From: Balanoglossus misakiensis
Taxonomy: Eukaryota > Hemichordata
Direction: 5' to 3'
Assembly: GCA_040954595.2 (NCBI GenBank)
Contig: CM082598.2
Location: forward strand, 8,122,001-8,186,000
Length of the DNA: 64,000 bases
The notes under the pieces: model-generated
The model's input: the letters and a program-made list of their open reading frames with translations, nothing else
Told to the model about the DNA's origin: nothing
The model's database searches: none
Position numbers and translations under genes: made by a program
In this document: positions 12,681 to 26,054 of the stretch, one piece after another
How positions within the stretch are numbered: the stretch's first letter is position 1
Layout of the letters: every line of letters starts with the position of its first letter

Positions 12681-13879
12681 TGACCAATAACTTTTTATGA
12701 AGGCCTCTGTAGTTTTGAAAGAAAGATTGCCAGCTATGTTAGACTATCAATCTACAGAGGGGATGAAAAATCCTATGTGAAGTGTCCAGTCTTTGATCAA
12801 CTTCCGTAAGTTTCAACAGGTAAAAATATACTCGTAAATGTTTATCAACTTCAATACGTCTGAAACAGTATGCTTGCAAATGTATTAACGTAGTCAGATA
12901 ACTGAATAGTGAAGATAGCAAAACAAACAGGTTTATGCTTATGGCCATACCTACTATTAGCGATTGACATGTTGTACATAGCAAATTATTGTTTGGAGTT
13001 ATTGTCAACATGTTTTTATTGCATAAAGTCTCTTTATTGCATGTTTCGTTTTACTCTGGATAGAAATCTGTCCAAAGACGTTTATAGACTTGATGGGGAT
13101 GATTTTAAATAGTGTTCTCAAAAACCTTCAATTTCATGCCCTCTATTTATGAAGTTGAGGAGAGGTTGTATTCCTTGTAGGATGTTGAAATCACTGGCGA
13201 GAAACCATGTCAGTATAAAAAATTGATAGGGGTGGTATCAAAGTTTGAAGATACCCAACATGATAAAATCAGTGTCCACACAAGTTTAAGTTTCTCGTCT
13301 AGTCAATCTACGAGATTTGGGCACCTAACCCACCATAAATTGCAACAGAATTTTTTTCTTCAGAATATATTTTGGAGAGGTGTCTAGATTAATTGAACCC
13401 AAATCCATCTTGTGGAAATATTTCTAATTTGCATAAATTTAATATTGAAAATTTGGGGGCCAAATATCAAGAAATAAACACGACTTTTTCTATGATTTTA
13501 AAGTATAAAAATATTTCATGTACATGAAGAACCATCTTGAAATAATATTTGACATGGGCAGATTTCATAATTTTCATAAATTTAATATGCTGAACAGTAT
13601 TCATAGAAACCCATATTTGGGCTGTATATTGGGTATTAGACAAGCTATTTAAGTGTTTTTATTCAAAACTATCTCTATGACATTTGGAACAATTTTGAAA
13701 AAAAAATGTTTACATTTGCACTTTATATTTTGAATAAATCCAATATGGCCGCCAAATGAATGTACAACAGCTTATCATACTCCGGCATATATAATAATAA
13801 CCTCATACTAAATTTCGAAGGATTCAGACTATCGCTCTCAGAAGTGAAGATATTTTTTTACCAATAATGTGGAAAAAGA
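12681..13879. other. AT-rich DNA, nothing recognised
   Basis: No frame longer than about 90 codons, no recognisable motif and no clear repeat copy apart from short similarity to the neighbouring degenerate field. Confidence 0.5.
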
Positions 13880-16800
13880 AAAAAAATTAAAAAACATTAG
13901 AAAATTCATAATATTAGCTCAAAACATACAGGACTGTATGGGTTCATTGACATACCAGTTTTCAGATCAATCTGACCAGTAGTTGTCTTGTTTCTGACTT
14001 TTGACCAATTTCACATTTTCACAGGTAATACTTTCAGCAATGACAACTACATTTGAACAAAATCCCATCTACAGCCCCGCCTGCATCTACACACTAAATA
14101 TGGAAGTGATACGCGCAGCGGTTTTCATCCATTCACTCGTACAAACAAATGCAACTGATTCCTCGGGTCCCAATCATATACATGCACATAAACCAAATGG
14201 GACCTAAAAATTGCTCCAAAATTATAAATACCCAAATTTTGGCAGCAATTTAAACAAAACTAAGGTTGGTAACACAGATCACCTATGAAGCTTCATACTA
14301 ATTATCAAACAAATCAGCTGATCAATTCCAGGAAAGTAGATTTTTTCCCGATAATGTGGAAAGAGACAAAAAATGCATAAAAATAAAAAATTCACATTAT
14401 TAGCTCACAATATATAGAATTGTGTGAGGTTAACTTAAGGTACATGCATACCAATTTTCAATTTTGAAAGCAATTTGCCCAGTAGTTGTCGAGTTTCAGA
14501 GTTTACCAATTAGACACTTTCCCAGTTAATTTGCATATTTTAGCAATGACAACTTCATTTAGACAAACTCCCATCTACCCCCCTGTCTGCATCTCCACAC
14601 AAAATATCAAGGTTTCCAAGTGTTTGATGTTGACGGACATACAAACAAACATCCATACATCAGGTGCAACTGATCCCATAAGGTCCTATGGCATAAATAC
14701 AAATACCAAATGGGACCTAACAATTCTGATAAAATGCCTACATAGCTAGTGTAAAAACACTTGTACCTTCAACGCCCTTGGACAACACATTTTTGTAACT
14801 TCCCCAGATCAATAGCTAATATTACTTTCCAAAGGCGACTAAAATTTTTTTTTTTTTTTTGGGGGGGGGGGGGGGGGCCTGATGCAATTCTGATACATGT
14901 ACTTCATGATTTAGAGATATGATGATAATCCTGTCAACCGAATTACAGGGAAATCAGATTTTCCATGTAAAATCATATCACCCAAAAATGTCAAAAGTGT
15001 CGAAAATAATTTTGAAACAAAAAGTCTACTCAAAATCATACCAAAATTAAAAGTTTAATGCAGTTGGGCAAGCAATTTGAGAATGAAGAAATTTACAAAA
15101 TAATTTATAAATACAAATGCCGCACACAAACTTACAATTACTACCATATTACTGTACATGTTAAAAGGACATTGTACCAGCAGAGACATTGCGATCGAGC
15201 AATCCCAAAGATATACATGACATGGTCTAATTACAAATATTGAACATGTAAAATAAGTACACATAACTTCCAGTCTTTCAGTACAGTCAGCTGCTTGTGA
15301 ACAATAGGCATATAGCTATTTCATCAAATTTATAGCCCAAGTCATGCCTATACAATTCTCCCCTGAAATACGTTTTAAGCTACCCTAAGTGAGTGATAAA
15401 AATCTCATATGGTCGACAATTTCAAGATGGCCGATTTTTGCCATGTTAAAGAAATGAGAGTTCATATTAATGCGTTTAATATGCTAACTACAGAGACAGA
15501 CATGTTTGACCAAAGCATGAAATACAAAAAATGTATCATTTCTTCTATCTCTTACTACAGTGGGTTGTGGACTTTTCGCCTAGAATGCAATGTGATTTGA
15601 CCCCTAGCGCAAAGTAAAAACCTATTTAAGGCAGCCAGAATTTTCTGCACAGTATGACGGGAAACATTTGTAAAGTCATGGCTAGCGTGGGCTGGTAAGT
15701 TTATGGGACTCTCCATGATAACCGATTGTGGCTTGTCACCACCATAATTTTGAAAGGGTGACTTCACTATTTGATGGGAAAAGGTAGCATTTACAAATAA
15801 GCTATGGAGCATGTTTACAGCAAGTTGTGCTTACCGGAAAGCGGTCTTAGATCAGGCCTAGGTATTCTCTTCCTCTTCCGGCATACGTTGAAATGCTGTG
15901 TTTAAGACTGTGAATCAAATATATGCAAATATTAATTAGTAACCAATCAACTTTGCTTTAGAATTATGTGGGCCATACTAATTAGTGAAAATATGCAAAA
16001 CATGGTATAATGTAGGGTCAGACTGTGCTGCGATAATGTACAACAGTGGAATACGTATCAAAGAAATCTGTAACAGCGATCTTAAAACTCCATTTACATC
16101 AGTACTGCAGTAAAGTGGTCCACATGGGTATACCCCAAACATTGCAATTAGGTGACAACTGAAACTGACATCATATCAGATTCTGTAAATGACAGAAGGT
16201 GTACACACACTTTGACATCTACGTAACACTGTACAATGATTTCTTAGTTTGTTGTGAAAATGAAACTTGCATTTGATCCATCTCACTTTTCATACAACAG
16301 ATTAGCATAAGAATGTACATTGTTGGCAATTATAAAACATTTATTTAAGTATAGAAAAGTGAGCCTTAAAATTTAAACTTTGAATATCAGTATACTAAAT
16401 TGTTTCAAACGTAGCTGTCAGTATATCTCATGGCATGGTGGCGGAAGTAGATTTTGTTACCAGGGAAGACATATTGAACACAGACAAGCCCAATAGTCGC
16501 TTGGTGATTTTTTATCTTTATAAAGATTCTCAAAACTGTTTGTGCATTTGGTAGCTTTGAGCAAGTTTCTGGTACTGATCAGAGTTTTCGAATTCAGAAC
16601 TGCGCTTCTCTGGCTTTGGTTACCATCAGCCAATGTGATCTTAAGCACACATTTAAAAAAAAAATCCAGCCTGTTTGTGTCATGATTTATATTTTTCTTT
16701 GTGGCCTAAGGTATTGTTTTATTTCACTCTAAAGAACATTACTTTCCTTCATGTGTCTAATATAATAACATTTCTCTTAGCCAGTTTGATTAAGCATGGT

Positions 16801-17220
16801 GTTGGACTAGCACATTTTTAGCCAAAGTTACGGTATATCCCTGTGTATTGGTATGGGAGTAATTTCTAGCTATATGGTTAAGGAAATGCATCCAAATTTA
16901 ATTTATGCTTCACATGAAGATTTGAACTTGACCATTTAATTCATGTCATCACGATCATATAACAGGCAATCGAGGCCAGAATTCGAAGGGAAAATAAGTA
17001 TTGATAACTGGAATGTGTAAATTAGTTCGTAGACATACATTGCTTTCTATTGCTTTGGTTGCAACGCCCGATAAAGGCAAATTTATAGCAAGTCATGCTT
17101 ACCATTGAGCGGTCTCAAACTCGCCCCAGACGAGGAAGAGAATCCTGAGTTGAAATGCAGACAATCTCAGGCAGCATCTGAGAATCAAATAGACATAGAA
17201 GTTAGTAACCAGTCATAGTA
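13880..17220. repeat. Segmental duplication, copy A
   Basis: Aligns in order with 17,890-20,365. Shared landmarks include ACAGGACTGTATGGG, GATACGCGCAGC, CCATCTACAGCCCCGCC, GCTTCATACTAA, CTGTCAACCGAATTA, GACAGACATGTTTGACC, AAGTCATGGCTAGC, GCGGTCTT, CCAGCCTGTTTGTGTCATGA and CTCTTAGCCAGTTTGATTAA. Copy A has about 530 bp (14,970-15,497) and about 635 bp (16,020-16,655) missing from copy B. Within it, about 490 bp is itself repeated in tandem (13,900-14,210 and 14,390-14,720), each ending AAATGGGACCTAA. No gene recognised. Confidence 0.85.
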
Positions 17221-17889
17221 GCTCTAAGTTGAATGTAAAAGTCTAAGTTGGGTGTACCAACTCTCCTTGTTAACAGTAACTTTCAAAGAAACTGAACAAT
17301 TGGTTTAAAAGATTCGCAATCCAAAAACAAAGAAATTTACAACAAAATACCTAAATATTGACAACCAGAATTCAATCAAAGTAGCACATACATGTAAGTG
17401 TGTTATGAAATTGTTAACCAACTTCTAAAGCAACCAGAAAAAAATTTGGGTTACCCCTAGGAATTTTCCTACCATATTTCAAAGCCAACAAAAAAGCAGT
17501 TTCACAGAAAAACACATTTGTTCAAAAGTGGCAAAAACACAAATATGCAAAAATCACTATAATTTTACACCATCTTACTTCAATCACTACAAGGAACATT
17601 CCTGCCAAAGTTCAAAGCAATCAGACAACAGTTTGAACGTTTTCAGAGAAAACAGTTTTTGACAAAGATTGCAAAAAATATCCCCAAATAAGACAAGCAC
17701 GAAGTTTTAACCATGTTTACGACATCTTACTTGGGTTACCCCTGGGAATATGCCTACCAAATTGCAAAGCATTCTGACCAAAATTGGCAAAATTGCTCAA
17801 AATTATAAATATGCCTATTTAACAACAATCTGAACAAAACTATGGAAACTTGGACCACCTTTAGGAAGCTTCATACTTAAAATTAATAA

Positions 17890-20365
17890 ACATTAGAAAA
17901 TTCATAATATTAGCTCAAAGCATACAGGACTGTATGGGGTTCATTGACATACCAGTTTTCAGATCAATCTGACCAGTGGTTGTTGAGTTTCTGACTTTTG
18001 ACCAATTTCACATTTTCACAGGTAATACTTTTGGCAATGGCAACCTCGTTTGAACAAAATCCCATCTACAGCCCCGCCTTCATCTACACACTAAATATGG
18101 AAGTGATACGCGCAGCAGTTTTCATCCGTTCATCCATACACACAGATGCAAGTCATTCAATAAGGTCCCAATCGTATATATGTATACACAAACCAAATGC
18201 CATGGGACCTAAAAATTGCTACAAAATTAAAATACACAAATTTTGCAACACTTTAATCAAAACTATGGTAACTCAGATCACCTGCGAAGCTTCATACTAA
18301 ATTTCAAACAAGTCAGCCGATCAATTCCAGAAAAGTAGATTTTTTACCGATAATGTGGAGACAAAAAATGCATAAACATTGGAAATTCGCATAAGCTGAC
18401 AACATAAAGGGCTGTGTGAGGTTACCATAAGGTACATGCATATCAATTTTCAATTTTGAAAGCAATTTACCCAGTAGTACTATAAGGTACGTGCATATCA
18501 ATTTTCAATTTTGAAAGCAATTTACCCAGTAGTTTTTGAGTTCCTGAGTTTTGACAAATTTGACACTTTCCCAGCTCATTTGCATATTTTGGCAATGACA
18601 ACTTCATTTAGACAAACTCCCACCTACTGCCCTGCCTGCATCTCCACACTAAATATCAAGGTCACACGCCAGTAGTTTCCAAATGTTTGATGTTGATGGA
18701 CATACAGACAAACATCCATACAGACATCCATACATACAGATGCAACTGATCCTGTAAGGTCCCATCGTATAAATACATATACCAAACAGGACCTAATAAT
18801 TTTAGTAAAATGCCTTCATAGCTAGTGTAAAAACCACTTGTGCCTTCAACGTGCTTGGACAACACATTTTTGTAACTTTCCCAGATCAATGGCTAATATT
18901 ACATGCCAAGGGTGATTAGAATTTTTTTTTCGGGGGGGGGGGGGAGATGCAATTCTGATACATGTACTTCATGATTTAGAGATAGGATTTAAAATACTGT
19001 CAACCGAATTAAAGGGAAATCAGAGACAGACATGTTTGACCAAAGGAAGTCATGAAATACAGTAAACATATCATTTCTTCTATCTCTTACTACAGTTGGT
19101 TGTGGACTTTCCGCCCAGAATGCAATGAGATTTGACCCCCTAGCGCAAAGTAAAAACCTATTTAAGGCAGCCAGAATTTTCTGCATAGTATGACGGAAAC
19201 ATTTGTAAAGTCATGGCTAGCATGGGTTGGCAGGTTTATGGGACCCGCTCAGGTTCCCTCGAATAACACATAATGCATGATTGGTGACTGATTATTCTGT
19301 ATTTGTTGATTTTGTCACATTTTCAGATAAATCCCTATCAATCAGTCATATTTGTTCGGCCTTGCTATACAGCGAAATATAAATCTTGTTGACTGAACTT
19401 GTTGAAGATAGTGGTACATAAAGGTTACCATGAAGTGGAGAATATTCAAATGATTATTAGTGGTGTCCAACTCTCCATGATAAACAGTTGTGGCTTGCCA
19501 CCACCATAATTTTGAAAGGGCGACTTCACTGTTTGATAGGAAAAGGTAGCCTTTACAAACAAGCTATGGAGCATGTATACAGCAAGGTGTGCTTACCGGA
19601 AAGCGGTCTTGGATCAGGCCTAGGTATTCTCTTCCTCCTCCGGCATACGTTGAAATGCTGTGTTTAAGACTGTGAATCAAATATATGCAAATATTAATTA
19701 GTAACCAATCAACTTTGCTTTAGAATTATGTGGGCCATACTAATTAGTGAAAATATGCAAAACATGGTATAATATAGGGTCAGAAAAAATATCCAGCCTG
19801 TTTGTGTCATGAGTTACATTTTTCTTTCTGGCCTAAAGTATTGTTTTATGTCACTTTAAACAACATCACTTTCCTTCATGCGTATAATATGATAATAGAT
19901 CTCTTAGCCAGTTTGATTAAGCATGGACTAGCGTATGTTCTGCCACAGCTACAGTATCTCCCTGTGTATTGGTATGGGAGTAATTTTAGCTATATGGTTA
20001 AGGAAATGCATCCAAATTTATTTTTTGCTCCACGTGAAGATTTGAACTTGTGAGTTGTCCATTTATTAAATTCATGTCATCACGACCATATCACAGGCAA
20101 TCAAGCCCAGAATTCGAAGGGGAAAAACAAGTATTGAAAGCTGGAATGTGTAAATTAGTTCGTAGACATTCACTGCTTCCTATTGTTTCGTTTGCAACGC
20201 GTGATAAAAGCAAATATATAGCAAGTCATGCTTACCATTGAGCGGTCTTAAACTCGCCTCGGACGAGGAAGAGAATCCCGAGTTGAAATGCAGACAATTT
20301 CAGGCAGCATCTGTGAATCAAATAGACATAGAAGTTAGTAACCAGTCATAGTAGCTCTGCGTGGC
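17890..20365. repeat. Segmental duplication, copy B
   Basis: Partner of 13,880-17,220, offset close to 4.0 kb at its start and shrinking through deletions. It carries one private insertion (about 19,245-19,470) that includes TATCAATCAGTCATAT. A direct repeat of about 60 bp (GCATATCAATTTTCAATTTT) lies at 18,436-18,530. The spacer between copies (17,221-17,889) belongs to the degenerate repeat field. Confidence 0.85.
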
Positions 20366-20953
20366 AGGGCTGCGTGTTAACAGCTATGCCATAGCTGACA
20401 CTGGTAGCTTATAACAGTCTCAATGGTGCCAAAAATCCCCCCAACAACAAAACTACTTCTGTTCAGTTTATTCGCTCTTGATTTGCCTTAAAAGTTATAC
20501 TCTAGTGTGTTACCACAGGGGGCTCTCCCTCCGCGATTTTATTGTTTGTTTGTTGTCGTTGTTGATGATTGGCATTATAAACAAATACATATTTCTTTAT
20601 CAATAAATATGGTTTGTTGACATGCAAGTGTTAGGGTATAATCAACGGTTAGGGTTAGTGTTGGCACTTTTTTCGATCCACGGCCCCGGGCATCACTAAG
20701 CCACAAAGAGAGGGTGATGCTGACAAAGCTGACTCGAGGCCACGAACGACGTACAATTTACTCGCACGGTGTAAAACAACGAATAAATTCCATGCGACTG
20801 TGAGTTTACTGTTCGGCGCTGTAACGCTTCCCAAAGTCAGAATTTCGATGTTGGGAGAGAACTCTCGCCCTACCACTACCAGTTTTTGCTAGAAGGAGTG
20901 TACATGTACTTGTAAAATTACAGTAAATGCCATGCTTACCAGAGAAACGACAT

Positions 20954-20992
20954 CATCAAGCATGGAGGCGACCGGTACCTCCATGCTTGATG
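20954..20992. repeat. Perfect 15-bp hairpin
   Basis: CATCAAGCATGGAGG and its exact complement CCTCCATGCTTGATG flank a 9-nt loop. It lies inside the seventh copy of the CTTACC module. Confidence 0.8.
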
Positions 20993-21683
20993 AACGTCGA
21001 AGCTGCAATGATTTTTCAAATGCAAAGGTCAGCGGTACGAGAACGAGGCAGCACCTGCTCGTCAATTATGCAAATTAGTTACTACTCAATCAGAATCTTG
21101 CTTTCGCATACTAATTAGTCAAAATATGCAGTGCAACGTTTATGTGCGGGTGGAGAATGCGCCTCGCCAACTGATGAATTCTGTCACGGCGTTCTTTGGA
21201 AGTGCGATTATGTAACCCCGATTATCTCATTAGGGACATAAATAATATATTTCGTCTTCATCAATTTGTTTGTACTACGAAAACAATTGCGAAACCAATA
21301 GAAAGCGCTTACGCTATGAAACGTAAATAAATATCAGTTATGGCCATGTAGAAACGGAACGTCAATCCGCATTTGACAAAAATAATAGAAAAGACAAAGA
21401 AGCTGAGGGGAATGACCTCTCCGTTCTGACCTATCTGGGGAAGGCCTATTGCAATACGCAATATGTCAGATCATGGTACCATCCGCCATTCTGATTGGAC
21501 GAGAGCTCAATCCATCGATACGAAAGTACTCAATAGAGCACTGCTGAAACTGGCCCTGAACTAATAGCATGCAACAGGGAAAACGCGACCTTTCAAATCA
21601 AATAAATACAAAAAATACAGCCAATGAATTTACGCCCGGCCGGTTTATTTTTTAACTGCTCTATAGGAATTGTTGTCACTGCC

Positions 21684-21822
21684 ATGGACCACTTCGCGGA
21701 TAGCATAACGCAGGGTGTTGTGGGACAGTTTGCGTTCTGAGCGCGTGCGTTAGTCATGCACTGTTGAACGCTAATTATACCATCATGCATTGCAGATACC
21801 CTATCCGCGTAGTGGTCTATGC
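21684..21822. repeat. Short inverted repeat, possible MITE
   Basis: GGACCACTTCGCGGATAG at the left is the near-complement of CTATCCGCGTAGTGGTCT at the right, enclosing about 100 bp. The ends are not clear enough to assign a target duplication. Confidence 0.55.
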
Positions 21823-22543
21823 ACGATGCATGTCTTGCCACTGCGTACTCGACAAATTGGACCGTTTCTATAAAAATATGAACTGTGACTTTTGATTTTA
21901 TTGAGAAATGTCTCCCGAATTACGACCATGTAACGTAAATCATGGAAATGTATTCTGCTAAAGTTGCTCCTGACGGGTTCGCTGAAACATTGTGTTATTG
22001 GTAAAATACGTCAAGTATAAAATATTGAGTTACCTAATATGATAAATTATCATACATGCAACGCCTGTATTTAACACTTTCTATTGTTCTCGCCCCGAAG
22101 ATATTTTACGGTATTTCACAATGTGAAAATATCGCGTCCGCGTCTCGGCGCGACAGTTCCCTGCGCGCGCGAGCGACGCACAGGGCATAGGACTCTAGTG
22201 GAGAGGGGTGTTGTAAAATTCGGTTATTAGAAGCTGTAATAAAGTTTTCAAAGCTGGCGGTTTTGTCATGTTGAATGCATCATTTTTAGTTCTTCGAAAT
22301 TCTCAATGCAAAATAATTGTTAACACGATATTTTGAAAGAGAACGTAGACAATTTTATTTAGAATGCGGATGTGCCCATCGTAATGAAAGCTGCCAACCC
22401 CCTTAAAATGATACTACGGCCCACACGTCATACGTCACAACATGTCTACTGCCGTGATCCCAGCGCCCGGTTCAAATTTGAAATTGTTTTTCTTGGCGCA
22501 TTTTCGCAAATCGTACTGTTTTATAGGTAGGCATGTTCGTGAT

Positions 22544-22590
22544 GTCCGTATTTTGACTCGTTGCGAAGCGCAACTCGTCAAAATACGGAC
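22544..22590. repeat. Hairpin GTCCGTATTTTGAC / GTCAAAATACGGAC
   Basis: Two 14-bp arms are perfectly complementary, with an inner TTGCG/CGCAA pair, making a near-perfect 47-nt fold. Confidence 0.75.
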
Positions 22591-23357
22591 ACACTCGAAT
22601 ACGACGCGTTATCGACCAAAATAAGTGTAATAACCCCTAAATATCAGATTTATGTGTTTAATCAAGATAGGCCTCTCTTCATATGTTTCATTTATTTGTA
22701 TTGAATAACAGTTATCTGATTCAGTTTCATGAAGTATACACGGATTAAATGTTTATCCACTGTAGTGCCACTGAAATGGCTTTCACGTTTGAGACTTCGG
22801 GCGGTAATCTTATATTTACTTTCTTCATTTCTAGTGGAGTAGACTACACCGGGGTCGAGCTAAAATATCTATAAGCAATGCGCAAAGGGAGTATTTCAGC
22901 CGTGATGACCGGACGATGTCGGACAAAGTCTACAACTTAATACACGATCACCTCCAATTTGCATATGTCCATAAATGGCTAAACTTGCGTATCCTAGTGT
23001 TCTAAAGAACAAATGGTGGCGCTCTTATTGTCGCGTGTGCCACCTCCTGAATATCTGTGATTGGCTGTATCTCAATTTGCCATGGTAACTGTAGCTAAAT
23101 TTGCATAGGTTACCGTATACCTTTAAGGCACGTCAAGCGTATGTCCTTGTTGGGCTGTCTGACAGGAACGAATCGAGACCCACCGCACAGTCACGCAATA
23201 ATGAAATCCACATCGCCAAAAACGGTGTTTCACTAGACTCGGGTACATGCAACAATCTCATGCCATTTACAGAATTGAACACCCCAGGCAATGTTACGTG
23301 TTGCTCTATGACTGTTGCTCCATGACCAACCGTACAGCAAACAACAAACTCATGTCC

Positions 23358-23391
23358 AATGAGTTGCGACCAATGACGGTCGCAACTCATT
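23358..23391. repeat. Perfect 14-bp hairpin
   Basis: AATGAGTTGCGACC, a 6-nt loop AATGAC, then the exact complement GGTCGCAACTCATT. Confidence 0.8.
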
Positions 23392-24989
23392 GCATTAAAC
23401 AATATAGATGGGGATCCCAAAGAATAATTCAAATATATATGCAGAATTGCCACGCAAGTCGAGCATATTGTCCACATTTAAGCACTCTGCAACTGAAACA
23501 TACAACCCAAGCTTTTTACAATACAGGAATTAAAAATTCTGATTGAATTAATGCCAAAATAAAACGAAAAAGACAACTCACAAAATGTATATGTAGTGTT
23601 TCATGTAGTGTTTTGATCTCAAGAAGACACGAAAAAAATCGTCGGGGGGAAAGCAGGTGAGAACATCACCTCATTTTTGGGATATGAAATAAATATCTAT
23701 TTTACGGAGACACCTGGTAAAAAGTCCACCCTAGTCTCAATTTTCCAGACCCCTCTGGGATAGTCGAGTAGTCCATCCCCATGAAACTGCATATTTTAAA
23801 ATAGCCAAAATGAGTCAATGGGGCATTTTTCCATCCTACCTCAACCTTGCTAAGAGTTTCCGTGCCAGTCACCTGCAAAAATTAAATTTACCACGGACAA
23901 ATTGAAATACAGCCAATCGAAAAAAGTGCGCCACCACATGGTAATTTGAAGACTTTGACGCTCTCTTCTGGCCGTAACCGCATGTGATCCGGAATAAAAT
24001 TGAGCCTTGATCGCGTTTTTTTTTCACCACCAGCGAAAATCTACGACGGCCCAACCGCAGATTATTGCTGCTCCATACAACAACCGGCTGTTCTGTGCAT
24101 GTGTTTTGTGTTCTGGTGGCGTTTGCGGGTCTGAGACGTCATTTCTAGAAGGCCCTATTCGTTTTATACCAATAAATTTTACCACCCATGCTGGATTTTT
24201 TACGTTTTCTTTGACGACGCTTGACCCTTTTCTTGCTTTGTTGTAGTCTTGGTTACCCAGATGCCTTTGCAAAGGCGACTGGGTAACAGAGACCAGTTTT
24301 GTTGTTGGTAGGTTGTTTGTTCGTAACGTCTGTAACTGGGATTCTTCACTTGTGGAATATACTGCTTATTTCTTGTGTATCTGCATTTTGTTGATGTTGT
24401 CGCTCTACGGCGCGCCAAGTGTTTCAAAATTATTTATCATTATTTTATAGAAAATTGATGTCTTTTAACAAAACAATACGTAAAAAAACACAAAAAACTG
24501 ATTGGTGGTTCAAAAACAACGAGTGTAAAAAGTAATCCATCGTGGAGTCAAAAAAAAAAAAACAAACAAACAAACAAAAAAACTAACACACACAGAAGAA
24601 AATCACACCTGTTGTCAAAAAAAACCCCACCAAGCTTACCAAAAAAAAAAAACGTCCACAAGGCAGTTGCAAAAAAAACCCACTAATTTGTCACAAAAAA
24701 ACCACGCGCACATTTTTTCACGAAAAACGCACACTTCACCCGCACAAAAAATACACGCAAAGTATTAAAAAGAACACTCTTTGAAAAAAAGGACTACAAC
24801 TTGAAAAAAATGCACACCCCCAGAACAAACAACACAGGCAAACATAGAAAAAACACGAACATGTTAGCCATAAAAAACGGAGATATTTGTCACCGAAAAA
24901 ACTCATGTCACCCCAAAACTAACGGGCCACTTAAAAAAACGCAGATGCACTGAGGTTGCAAAAATTAGCACATTTTTAATCCCCCGAAA

Positions 24990-25530
24990 AAAACCCAGGC
25001 AATTTGCAAAAAACCCACAGCAATTTGCAAAAAAAAATATATATAGGAACATTTGTCACCCAAAAAAACAGGCAATTTGAAAAAAAAACGCAGAGCAATT
25101 TGCACAAAAAAAAATAATAGGAACATTTGTCACCCCCCAAAAAAACAGGCAATTTGGAAAAAAAAACGCAGAGCAATTTGCACAAAAAAAAACTTATAGG
25201 AACATTTGTCACCCAAAAAAAAAACAGGCAATTTGGAAAAAAAAACGCAGAGCAATTTGCACAAAAAAAATAATAGGAACATTTGTCACCCAAAAAAACC
25301 AGGCAATTTGAAAAAAAAAAAAACAGCAATTTGCAAAAAAAAAATATATATAGGAACATTTGTCACCCAAAAAAACAGTCAATTTGAAAAAAAAAACGCA
25401 GAGCAATTTGCACAAAAAAAAATAATAGGAACATTTGTCACCCAAAAAAAAACAGGCAATTTGAAAAAAAAACACGATATAAAATTTGAAAAAAAAATAT
25501 ATAGGCACATTTGTCACCCAAAATATTCAG
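24990..25530. repeat. About 76-bp tandem array in left foldback arm
   Basis: Units carry AGGAACATTTGTCACCC, ACAGGCAATTTG and GCAGAGCAATTTGC separated by A-runs of 6-12 bases. Starts near 25,046, 25,120, 25,199, 25,276, 25,352, 25,428 and 25,503. The open frames seen here on both strands are by-products of homopolymers. Confidence 0.9.
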
Positions 25531-26054
25531 GCAGATCCAAGTTGTAAAAAATGGTATATTTGTCATCCAAAAAATAAAACAATCGTGTTTAAAAAAACGA
25601 GCATTCAGTTGTAAAAATAAATAATAGTCTTTAACAACTTGAAAAAAAACCGGACGCATTTGAAAGAATAGCGTATGCGCATGCGCCGAAAAAAAAAATG
25701 AGTGAGAAATGCGCTCCAAAAAAAAAGTGAGAGATTTTGCTAGAGGAGTCTGGGTAATCTTAAAAAAAAAACAGTGTGTGAAAATAAGTTGACTCGAAGA
25801 AGAGAAAAGAAAGGGGAAACACACAAACCGTCACACAGGACAAACAACAGTCTCCTCATCGCCGAGGCGTACCCGTGATGATATGACAAGTGTTTACGTC
25901 TGTGAGGTGGTGTGTATCACTGTATGTGTCGGATAGAACGCGAGTCGACTAGAATCCGAGTCGACTGAAGGTTACTGTGGTGGACGCGAATATATGGTCG
26001 CCATTGTGGGATTCCTTCGTGAAGGAAGTGAAGCCACTTGTTCGGGACCACATA

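Larger units (their letters stand above)
8860..21057 (-). other. Seven-copy exon-like or snRNA-like module (AG ... GTAAG, minus strand)
   Basis: A short module recurs with conserved flanks and a variable core. Positions (minus strand, between AG and GTAAG): 11,240-11,323 (84 nt), 15,835-15,907 (73), 17,103-17,177 (75), 19,597-19,669 (73), 20,236-20,310 (75), 20,940-21,057 (118). A degenerate copy without the donor lies near 8,730-8,803. On the minus strand each reads like an exon: upstream TTTGATTCACAG, downstream GGTAAGCA. On the plus strand each starts ATGCTTACC, like the 5' end of U1 snRNA, and several cores form hairpins (AACTCG/CGAGTT at 20,236-20,310; a perfect 15-bp stem at 20,954-20,992). 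ATATGCAAAT words lie next to it. Neither reading is proven. Confidence 0.4.
20366..24398. other. CpG-richer, hairpin-rich region without a recognised gene
   Basis: CG dinucleotides are more frequent than in the first 20 kb, most densely at 22,120-22,200 (GCGTCCGCGTCTCGGCGCGA; CTGCGCGCGCGAG). About 70 bp at 21,470-21,560 is the reverse complement of 45,780-45,850 (GGATTGAGCTCTCATCCAAT core). Several inverted repeats are listed separately. Open frames up to 114 codons exist but show no motif and overlap on both strands, so none is called. Confidence 0.5.
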
